From an uncultured Bacilli bacterium (lineage in GTDB: Bacteria > Bacillota_I > Bacilli_A > RF39 > UBA660): a DNA stretch of 27,972 nucleotides. Shown piece after piece: positions 21,525 to 27,972 of this stretch (the stretch's first letter is position 1; each line of letters begins with the position of its first letter). Where the stretch lies: assembly GCA_947629285.1 (NCBI GenBank), contig CANRDA010000002.1:1-27972 (forward strand), given 5' to 3'. The position numbers and the translations under genes were made by a program. The notes below the pieces were generated by a model that worked only from the letters and a program-made list of their open reading frames with translations, made no database searches and was not told where the DNA came from.

Positions 21525-22373
21525 ATGTCTCAAAAAAGTTATGACAATACTCCAACACTTTATTTAATACCGACACCCATAGGAAATATGGAAGATATAA
21601 CTATTAGGGCAATAAATACATTAAAAATGGTAGATGTAATTTTTTGTGAGGATACAAGAGTGACAGGGCAATTATTAAAATATTATGATATAAGTAAAAA
21701 ATTAATATCTTCACATGAATATAATGAGACAAAAAATAAACAAAAATTGTTAGAATATTTAGAATCTGGATTAAATGTTGGACTTGTAAGTGATAGGGGA
21801 ACTCCTATAATAAGTGACCCAGGTTATAATCTTGCAAGTTTTGCAATAGAAAAAGGTTATAATGTAGTAAGTCTACCAGGACCAACCGCACTTATTCCCG
21901 CACTAACTTCATCTGGAATAAGTCCTATGCCGTTTTACTATTATGGTTTTTTAAAACCACAGGATAGTGCGAGAAGAAAAGAGTTAGAATCATTAAAAAA
22001 TATAGATGCAACACTCATTCTATATGAGGCACCTCACCGTATAAATAAAACACTAATAGACTTGGGAAATATTTTGGGAAATAATCGTAAAATTTCTATT
22101 TCCCGGGAAATATCTAAAAAATATGAAGAAATATATAGAGGAACCATAGAAAAATTAATAAAGCAAAATAATGAATACAAAGGAGAACTTGTAATAGTAA
22201 TAGAGGGAAATAAAGACTCGTATGAATATAAAAATTTAACTATACAAGAACACATCAATCTATATATTAACGATGGAAAAAGTACAATGGATGCAATTAA
22301 AATAGTTGCTAAAGAACGTGGTATGAAAAAAAGTGAAGTATATGATTTGTACCACAATTTAGAAAAGAAGTGA
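21525..22373 (+). CDS. rsmI: 16S rRNA (cytidine-1402 2'-O) methyltransferase RsmI
   Basis: 282 residues from the ATG at 21525, which has GAGAGGTGA just upstream; an in-frame ATG at 21510 lies before that site. It methylates the ribose of C1402 in 16S rRNA. The tetrapyrrole-methylase fold motifs are LIPTPIGNMEDIT, DTRVTGQLL, GLVSDRGTPIISDPG, LPGPTALIPALTSSG and LYEAPHRI. The conserved SREISKKYEE region contains a perfect Noc-type site (22098-22111), which forces a CGG arginine codon that is unusual here. It is followed six bases later by the JAMM-like gene. Confidence 0.96.
   Translation: MSQKSYDNTPTLYLIPTPIGNMEDITIRAINTLKMVDVIFCEDTRVTGQLLKYYDISKKLISSHEYNETKNKQKLLEYLESGLNVGLVSDRGTPIISDPGYNLASFAIEKGYNVVSLPGPTALIPALTSSGISPMPFYYYGFLKPQDSARRKELESLKNIDATLILYEAPHRINKTLIDLGNILGNNRKISISREISKKYEEIYRGTIEKLIKQNNEYKGELVIVIEGNKDSYEYKNLTIQEHINLYINDGKSTMDAIKIVAKERGMKKSEVYDLYHNLEKK
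22098..22111. promoter_or_regulatory. Noc-type binding site 3, inside rsmI
   Basis: Perfect ATTTCCCGGGAAAT, extended by one matching base on each side. It is read in rsmI as TCC CGG GAA within Ser-Arg-Glu. Confidence 0.75.
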
Positions 22374-22379
22374 TAATTG

Positions 22380-23159
22380 ATGGAAACTGCGAAAAAGTTA
22401 GAAGATATAAATACAAGTACAATATTTAAAGATAATAGGTATTCAAGTATATTAGAAGAAACACAAAAAATCTTAGATAAAAACAGCGATTCTTTAGTTG
22501 GAAAAGATATAACTGATGCGCCAATTTCTCCTATGTTACTTGATGATTGTACTGAAAATGTAATTTTATCTCCAGAAGTAATTGATGAATATAGAAAGAT
22601 ATTACCAATAATAAATAATCCTGAGACTGCTTTAGAATATGGTTATTTACTTGTAGGTAGAAAAATAAAAACAAACTCTTTAGAAAATGCAGTTTTAATA
22701 GAGTATATATTTGATATAAGCAAGAAAGAAAATGTTAATAATAGAAGCATAGAATATGACAATGAAAAATTAAATAAAATAGTTTCATCCCTAAGTACTG
22801 TTGGGTGTGATTTTATGAGTATATGCCACACACATCCATTAATATCTAAAGAAGAGAGAAAAACGACCGTTGTAGATTATTTAGATGATGAAATAAAGAA
22901 CAGTGAATGTATAAGAGATGCAGGATTAAACTTATCACTCCAAGATATCATAGGATATACTTCATTATATAATCAGGCAAAAAAATATTATCCTAATGTA
23001 GAGTTTTCATCAACAGTAATTATGTATAATGGAGAAATTGCAATGTTTGGAATTAATAATGGAAATCTTGTAAGATATATAAATATATATAACGAAGAAA
23101 CAAAACAACCTATGCCTGTTTCTTCAATCGAAGAATATAAAAATAGCATGTTAAAATAA
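22380..23159 (+). CDS. Uncharacterised protein with a JAMM/MPN-like metalloprotease signature
   Basis: 259 residues from the ATG at 22380 (a TTG lies just before it). The first 70 residues look helical and polar. The rest resembles the JAB/MPN fold: Glu86 in ALEYGYLLVGRK, then SICHTHP with His150 and His152, then LSLQDI with Ser186 and Asp189. This gives the zinc-binding pattern E...HxHP...SxxD. The spacing between HTHP and SLQD (32 residues) is longer than the usual 7-10, so there is an insertion of about 25 residues, rich in charged residues. There is no signal peptide or membrane segment. JAMM proteins remove ubiquitin-like or other peptide tags; no partner is visible here. The gene is squeezed between rsmI (6-base gap) and pth (11-base gap), so it is co-transcribed with housekeeping genes. 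Family membership is an inference from the motif. Confidence 0.7.
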   Translation: METAKKLEDINTSTIFKDNRYSSILEETQKILDKNSDSLVGKDITDAPISPMLLDDCTENVILSPEVIDEYRKILPIINNPETALEYGYLLVGRKIKTNSLENAVLIEYIFDISKKENVNNRSIEYDNEKLNKIVSSLSTVGCDFMSICHTHPLISKEERKTTVVDYLDDEIKNSECIRDAGLNLSLQDIIGYTSLYNQAKKYYPNVEFSSTVIMYNGEIAMFGINNGNLVRYINIYNEETKQPMPVSSIEEYKNSMLK

Positions 23160-23170
23160 GGATGTGATTT

Positions 23171-23728
23171 ATGAAACTTATAGTAGGTTTAGGAAACCCC
23201 GGACTTGAATACGATAAAACTAGACACAATATAGGATTTATGTGTATTGATAGTATATCCAAATATTTTAATGTTTTATTAGATTCAAATAAATTTAATG
23301 GGTTATACACACAGTTTAACTATAATAATGAAAAAATAATTCTATTAAAACCTCAAAAATATATGAATTTATCTGGAGAAGTTATAAGGGACTTTGTAAA
23401 CTTCTTTAAGATAGATACTAAAGATATATTAATAATATGTGATGACTTAGATACTCCTATAGGCAAATACCGTTTAAGATATAAAGGTTCTAGTGGAGGA
23501 CACAATGGACTTAAAAATATAGAATTAAATTTATCTACAAATGAATATAAAAGAATAAAAGTAGGTATATCAAATGATAAAAACAAAGATACAAAAGATT
23601 ATGTACTTGGCAAATTTAGTAAAGAAGAGCTAGATTTAATTAATCCAATAATAGATGAAATGCCAAATATAATAATAGACTTTTTAAAACTACCATTTGA
23701 TAATGTAATGAACAAATATAACAAATGA
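23171..23728 (+). CDS. pth: Peptidyl-tRNA hydrolase
   Basis: 185 residues, the usual size. It frees tRNA from peptidyl-tRNAs that drop off ribosomes. The start MKLIVGLGNPGLEYDKTRHN carries Asn10 and the catalytic His19. KPQKYMNLSGE, ICDDLDTPIGK and KGSSGGHNGLKNI are the other active-site blocks. A GGATGTGA ribosome site lies before the ATG. The stop lies in a hairpin (23723-23746) before mfd. pth next to mfd is the common Bacillota order. Confidence 0.97.
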   Translation: MKLIVGLGNPGLEYDKTRHNIGFMCIDSISKYFNVLLDSNKFNGLYTQFNYNNEKIILLKPQKYMNLSGEVIRDFVNFFKIDTKDILIICDDLDTPIGKYRLRYKGSSGGHNGLKNIELNLSTNEYKRIKVGISNDKNKDTKDYVLGKFSKEELDLINPIIDEMPNIIIDFLKLPFDNVMNKYNK

Positions 23729-23746
23729 TACTTAAGTATCATTTTA
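23723..23746 (+). terminator. Hairpin between pth and mfd
   Basis: AAATGATAC (23723-23731), loop TTAA, GTATCATTT (23736-23744) then T. The U-run is short, so it may only attenuate read-through into mfd. Confidence 0.5.
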
Positions 23747-23763
23747 GTCGTGGAGGGAATACA

Positions 23764-26700
23764 ATGAACTTTTTAAACAACATATTAACTAACCTTGATG
23801 GAAATTCCATATCAGGACTCACTCCTGAACTAAAAGGACTATTTCTATATAAAAAGTTTAGAAAAGAAAATAGAAGTATAATATGTGTAACATCATCAAT
23901 ATATGAAGCAAATAGATTATATCAGATACTACTTAATTATACAGATAAAGTATCTTTTTTTCCGATGGATGACTTTTTAACTAGTGAAGCACTCGCAATA
24001 AGTCCTGAATTTAAGTTTACAAGACTAGATACTTTAAATAAAATATTAGATGAAAAAGAAATAGTTATAACAAACCTAATGGGATTTTTAAGATTCCTTC
24101 CTAATCCTAAAGACTATAAAAACTCTTTTTGTAAACTTAATAAAAATAGTGAGATAAAGATAAATGAGTTAGTTAGTAAATTATATAAAATAGGTTATAA
24201 AAGAGAATCTATAGTAAATAAAACAGGTGAGATTGCAGTAAGAGGATTTATTATAGATGTATTTCCAATAAACTATTCTAATCCAATTAGAATAGAGTTT
24301 TGGGGTGATGTAATAGATAGAATTAGTGTATTTGATGTAGATACACAAATATCTAAAGATTCCCTTGAAGAAGTTATTATTACTCCTACAACAGAATTTA
24401 TAGTAGATGAGGAGTTAGATGAAGAATTAAAACAAAGAGAGATTATAAAATATATAAAACCTTCTAAAATATTAGATTACTTAGATAATCCAATACTTGT
24501 ATTTGACGATAAATCAAGTATTAATACAAGTTATAAACTTTTATTAGAAGAAATAGAGGACTATAAAAAGACAAATGACTTAAATAAAAATACTAAGTTT
24601 ATGTTTGAACTTGAAAATACATATAATTATGACACTATAGATTTAGTACCATTTGATAATAAAACTAAATTAAATAGTATAAATTATGAGTCTTTTGAAC
24701 TAGATAATTTTACTGGTAGTATGGAATCTATTAGTAAAAGATTAAATCAGTATATAAAAGATAAAAAGACAGTTATAATATGTCTTTCTGATAGATATAA
24801 AGTAAATAAAATAGAAGAAGAATTAAATAATAAAAATGTTATAATAACAAGTATAGATAACATAATAGAAAATAAAATAAATTTAGTAGTTAAAAAAATA
24901 AATAATGGATATATAATAGGTAATTTTGTAGTAGTATCAGAAAAAGAACTATTCAATAAAAAAGAAAGTGGTATAGCATATAAATCTAATTTTAAAATGG
25001 GTTCTAAAATTAGAGATATAAATAAACTTAATATAGGAGATTATGTAGTACACTTTGCTCATGGTATAGGTATTTATAGAGGTATTAAAACACTTACTAA
25101 AAATGGACTTAAAAAAGACTATATTACTATTGAATATAAAGATTCAGATAAATTATATATACCAGTAGAAAAACTAGAATTAATAAGTAAATACTCATCT
25201 AATGAAGGAGCAGAACCTAAAATAAATAAATTAGGTGGGACAGAGTGGGCAAAAACTAGATTACGTATAAAAAATAAAATTGAAAGTATAGCAGGAGATT
25301 TACTTAAACTATATTCAGAAAGAGAAATGGCTATTGGATATGCATTCCCACCAGATACAACAGAGCAAATAGAATTTGAAAAAGAATTTCCATATGAAGA
25401 AACTAAAGACCAATTAAAAGTAACAGAAGAGATAAAAAAAGATATGGAAAGAAGAGTTCCTATGGATAGACTACTTTGTGGCGATGTAGGATATGGTAAA
25501 ACAGAAGTCGCATTCCGTGCGATATTTAAAGCAATAATGGCTAATAAACAAGTAATGCTTTTATGTCCAACAACAATACTTTCTAAGCAACACTTCAATA
25601 ATGCTCAAGAAAGATTTAAAGAATTTCCAGTTAGAATAGAACTATTAAATAGATTTGTTCCAGTAAAAAAACAAAATGAAATAATAAATGACTTAAAAGA
25701 AGGTAAAGTAGATTTACTAATAGGTACACATAGAATATTATCTGATGATATAGAGTGTAAAAGACTAGGACTACTTGTAATAGATGAGGAACAAAGATTT
25801 GGTGTTAAACATAAAGAGAAGATTAAATCATATAAAAACAATATAGATGTTCTAACGCTTAGTGCAACACCTATTCCAAGGACACTCCAAATGTCTCTTG
25901 CTGGGGTTAGAAGTCTATCACTTATAGAAACACCTCCAACAAATAGATATCCTGTTCAAACTTATGTATTAGAAGAAAATCAAAATGTAATAAAAGATGC
26001 TATATATAAAGAACTCGCACGCAATGGTCAAGTATTTATTCTATATAATGATATAGCAACTATGGAAGAAAAGATGAATACAATAAAGTATTTAGTTCCA
26101 GAGGCGCGTATTATATGTGGTCATGGTAAAATGCAAAAAGATGAACTAGAAGATGTAATGTATAAATTTATGAATAAAGAATACGATGTACTTTTATGCA
26201 CTACAATTATAGAAACAGGTATAGATATACCTAATGTTAATACTTTAATTATAATAGATGCAGATAGATATGGACTATCTCAACTATATCAAATAAGAGG
26301 TAGGGTAGGTAGAAGTAATAAAATTGCTTATGCATATTTAATGTATAATAAAGGTAAAGTATTATCTGATGTTGCTAAGAAAAGACTAAGTGTTATTAAA
26401 GAGTTTACAGAACTTGGTAGTGGTTTTTCTATAGCTATGAGAGATTTATCTATTAGGGGTGCAGGAGATATATTAGGGGCTGAACAATCAGGATTTATAG
26501 ATAGCGTTGGTGTTGAGTTATTTCTTGATATGTTAAATGATGAAGTAAATAAATTAAAAGGAATTAGTAAAGAAAAGGATAATACAGATACACAACCATT
26601 AATAGAAGTTGAAACTACTATAGATGATAAGTATGCTACTGAAGAAGACTTAAAGATAGAAATACATCAAAAGATTAATAAGATTGATTCTATTGAAACA

Positions 26701-27048
26701 TTAGAAAATACTAAGAAAGAACTTGAAGATAGATTTGGTGTACTTGATGAAAATATAATCATTTATATGTATGAAGAATTATTTGAAAAAGAAGTTCAAG
26801 ATTTATCAATCAAGAAAGTTAATCAAACTAAGAACTTTATATCAATAACTCTATCAAAAGAATTGACTAAGAAAATAGATGGAGAACTACTATTCTTAGA
26901 TGTAATCTCGCTTACACGTAAGTTTAGATTTTCAATGAAAGATGATGTGTTAACAATAACTTTAGATATAGTAGGACTAGATAAACACTTTATATATTAT
27001 TTAATAGATATGATTGAGATACTTAAAAAGGCTATAAAGACAGAATAA
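23764..27048 (+). CDS. mfd: Transcription-repair coupling factor Mfd
   Basis: 1094 residues from the ATG at 23764, preceded by GGAGGG; a longer frame from 23725 would read through the hairpin after pth. Mfd removes RNA polymerase stalled at lesions and recruits UvrA. The N-terminal UvrB-like part has GEIAVRGFIIDVFP and IRIEFWGD. The RNA-polymerase-interacting domain has GDYVVHFAHGIGIYRGI (about 424-440). The RecG-like motor has Walker A GDVGYGKT (about 573-580), DEEQ (about 674-677), LSATPIPRTLQMSL and QIRGRVGRS. A C-terminal TRCF domain follows from about 940. It is slightly shorter than Bacillus Mfd (about 1177). Confidence 0.97.
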   Translation: MNFLNNILTNLDGNSISGLTPELKGLFLYKKFRKENRSIICVTSSIYEANRLYQILLNYTDKVSFFPMDDFLTSEALAISPEFKFTRLDTLNKILDEKEIVITNLMGFLRFLPNPKDYKNSFCKLNKNSEIKINELVSKLYKIGYKRESIVNKTGEIAVRGFIIDVFPINYSNPIRIEFWGDVIDRISVFDVDTQISKDSLEEVIITPTTEFIVDEELDEELKQREIIKYIKPSKILDYLDNPILVFDDKSSINTSYKLLLEEIEDYKKTNDLNKNTKFMFELENTYNYDTIDLVPFDNKTKLNSINYESFELDNFTGSMESISKRLNQYIKDKKTVIICLSDRYKVNKIEEELNNKNVIITSIDNIIENKINLVVKKINNGYIIGNFVVVSEKELFNKKESGIAYKSNFKMGSKIRDINKLNIGDYVVHFAHGIGIYRGIKTLTKNGLKKDYITIEYKDSDKLYIPVEKLELISKYSSNEGAEPKINKLGGTEWAKTRLRIKNKIESIAGDLLKLYSEREMAIGYAFPPDTTEQIEFEKEFPYEETKDQLKVTEEIKKDMERRVPMDRLLCGDVGYGKTEVAFRAIFKAIMANKQVMLLCPTTILSKQHFNNAQERFKEFPVRIELLNRFVPVKKQNEIINDLKEGKVDLLIGTHRILSDDIECKRLGLLVIDEEQRFGVKHKEKIKSYKNNIDVLTLSATPIPRTLQMSLAGVRSLSLIETPPTNRYPVQTYVLEENQNVIKDAIYKELARNGQVFILYNDIATMEEKMNTIKYLVPEARIICGHGKMQKDELEDVMYKFMNKEYDVLLCTTIIETGIDIPNVNTLIIIDADRYGLSQLYQIRGRVGRSNKIAYAYLMYNKGKVLSDVAKKRLSVIKEFTELGSGFSIAMRDLSIRGAGDILGAEQSGFIDSVGVELFLDMLNDEVNKLKGISKEKDNTDTQPLIEVETTIDDKYATEEDLKIEIHQKINKIDSIETLENTKKELEDRFGVLDENIIIYMYEELFEKEVQDLSIKKVNQTKNFISITLSKELTKKIDGELLFLDVISLTRKFRFSMKDDVLTITLDIVGLDKHFIYYLIDMIEILKKAIKTE

Positions 27049-27059
27049 ACTGTCTTTTT
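27036..27059 (+). terminator. Rho-independent terminator of mfd
   Basis: AAAGACAG (27036-27043), 6-base loop containing the stop codon, CTGTCTTT (27050-27057) and further T. Confidence 0.8.
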
Positions 27060-27201
27060 ATTATATTTGACGCAACATTCAAAAATTTGCTCTTAAGTCG
27101 TAATATATGCTTGCTATTAAAAAGATAGTATTTAAAAAAAATATTTTCGTGAAATGAAAAAGTAAATTCCAGTTTCAAAAAATGTAAAAGGAATGTAAGA
27201 G

Positions 27202-27226
27202 AAACCTCTATTTTAAAGAGGTTTTT
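27202..27226 (+). terminator. Terminator-like hairpin without an obvious gene
   Basis: AAACCTCT (27202-27209), 7-base loop, AGAGGTTT (27217-27224), then TT. No gene ends here on the plus strand, so it may belong to a lost gene or a small RNA. Confidence 0.6.
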
Positions 27227-27240
27227 GCATGAATTGAAAA

Positions 27241-27269
27241 TTGAAAAAAAATAAAAAATATGATAAAAT
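27241..27269 (+). promoter_or_regulatory. Orphan promoter-like sequence
   Basis: TTGAAA (27241-27246), 17 bases, TAAAAT (27264-27269). It would transcribe toward the transposase 3' end, against that gene, through GCCACGACGAAAAGAC. No coding sequence follows. Confidence 0.4.
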
Positions 27270-27408
27270 ACTAAATGTATTTAGAAATTTTGCCACGACG
27301 AAAAGACAAAAGGCTATAGAATTTTTAAAAATGTAAGACTAAATTCCTTTTGCTAAGTATTAGGATAAATTTGTAAAATATGGGTGTTTCTAAAATACAC
27401 AATAAGAA

Positions 27409-27972
27409 CTAATTTTTCTTATTATGCTTTATGAGATAAGGTTTTAGGGTGACCTCATCTCTTTTAATTTCATTAATATTTAATAAGTTTAAGATTTCTT
27501 TACCTCTATCTTTATTTTCAGGAGTACTCATAATAAAGCAAAATACTTCATAAGGAGTTTTATCCTTTAAAGATTTTCTAGGAGTAGAATTGATATGTGA
27601 AAACATTAAATCTAGGTCTTCTTGAGTAATATTTGATATATTAATCTCATTAGGTATAATATCTCTAATATAATTATGAGTATTTTCAACATGAGGTTTT
27701 TGAGAAGATTGATAGGCATCACAATAAAAAATATTTGTTCTAAATTCACCAGTTTGTTGATTGAATTCAAATAGATTAACCTTTTCAAACTCAACCCCTC
27801 TGTCAGTAAGAATTAAACAGAAAAGTTCTCTATATAAATCATGACCAAGTTTATCTTCAATAAAATCTAAAGATTTAGACATTGATTCTGAAGTTTTGTC
27901 TTTATGTAAGAAACCAATCATAAGACCAGAACCTTCAAAATAAAAGGTTTGTATAAAAGGACCTGATTGAGA
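27409..27972 (-). mobile_element. IS30-type transposase, 3' part, cut by the window edge
   Basis: The frame is open from base 27972 down to the stop at 27409-27411, giving at least 187 residues; an internal ATG at 27921 is not the true start. The DDE integrase core is recognisable: LMIGFLHKDKTSE, then LILTDRGVEFE with the second catalytic Asp, TNIFYCDAYQSSQKPHVEN with the catalytic Glu, and MFSHINSTPRKSLKDKTPYE, all matching the IS30 family pattern. The first Asp lies beyond the window. The C-terminal tail after TPYE (about 45 residues) is charged. Whether the element is complete cannot be judged. Confidence 0.85.

Larger units (their letters stand above)
27049..27408. other. Intergenic stretch between mfd and the IS30-type gene
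   Basis: No open frame of note. It contains two terminator-like hairpins (27036-27059 and 27202-27226), a plus-strand promoter-like sequence (27241-27269) and a small hairpin GTGT...ACAC at 27384-27400 just before the transposase stop codon. I could not identify an insertion-sequence end or target-site duplication with confidence. Confidence 0.5.

Noticed and set aside
27270..27330. Cyclic-di-GMP-type riboswitch after the orphan promoter
   Set aside because: A short ACGACGAAAAGACAAAAGGCTATAG stretch is only faintly reminiscent; the required paired helices are not evident.
27384..27400. Terminal inverted repeat of the IS30-type element
   Set aside because: The other end lies outside the window and the small GTGT/ACAC hairpin alone is not enough.
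1..27972. tRNA and rRNA genes
   Set aside because: No cloverleaf-like or rRNA-like sequence was noticed on either strand, although this was by eye only.

Overview
The window is an AT-rich (roughly a quarter G+C by eye) chromosomal replication-origin region of a member of the Bacillota, most likely class Bacilli. TGA is used as a stop (rsmI, pth) and TGG for tryptophan, so the genetic code is standard and mycoplasma-type code 4 is excluded. Gene order around dnaA, the parS and Noc-type palindromes, a ComK homologue and a BofA homologue all point to Bacilli. The YidC type (lipobox plus a long charged extracytoplasmic segment) reminds me of uncultured gut RF39/Erysipelotrichia-like lineages, but this placement is from memory and tentative; Gemella-like bacteria are an alternative.

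Left arm (1-4906, minus strand). A frameshifted YhcG/DUF1016-type PDDEXK nuclease gene with a palindrome-rich leader lies beyond mnmE, where mnmG-rsmG-noc/parAB would be expected in Bacillus. Then, read leftwards from the origin, comes the classic rpmH-rnpA-yidC-jag-mnmE cluster, preceded by an unrecognised 122-residue protein gene whose promoter overlaps a DnaA box.

Origin and replication block (4907-14221, plus strand). About eleven DnaA-box-like 9-mers, none the canonical TTATCCACA, precede dnaA, and three more lie between dnaA and dnaN. The order is dnaA, dnaN, comK homologue, recF, gyrB, gyrA. A comK-like gene occupies the slot usually held by the S4-domain gene yaaA.

Centromere-like intergenic region (14222-15310). 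This roughly 1.1 kb stretch has no protein gene. It holds eleven parS sites (TGTTTCACGTGAAACA and variants), two perfect Noc-type palindromes (ATTTCCCGGGAAAT), a minimal SRP RNA gene and a decayed second copy of that gene. The internal similarity shows it grew by segmental duplication.

Right arm (15311-27048, plus strand). The order is tadA, dnaX, ebfC, recR, bofA, a frameshifted small membrane-protein gene, holB, ricT, trmN6, rsmI, an uncharacterised JAMM/MPN-like protein, pth and mfd. Several genes overlap, indicating translational coupling. A third perfect Noc-type site lies inside rsmI. The window ends with a 360-base intergenic stretch and the 3' part of an IS30-type transposase gene running off the right edge.

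Functionally the window joins replication initiation (dnaA, dnaN, origin), clamp loading (dnaX, holB), recombination and repair (recF, recR, mfd), DNA topology (gyrAB), chromosome segregation and nucleoid occlusion sites (parS, Noc sites), and tRNA, rRNA and translation maintenance (mnmE, tadA, trmN6, rsmI, pth, rnpA, rpmH, SRP RNA). The least explained items are the dense parS/SRP-RNA array, the origin-proximal 122-residue protein, the tail-less ComK, the JAMM-like protein and the unusual DnaA-box/DnaA pairing.
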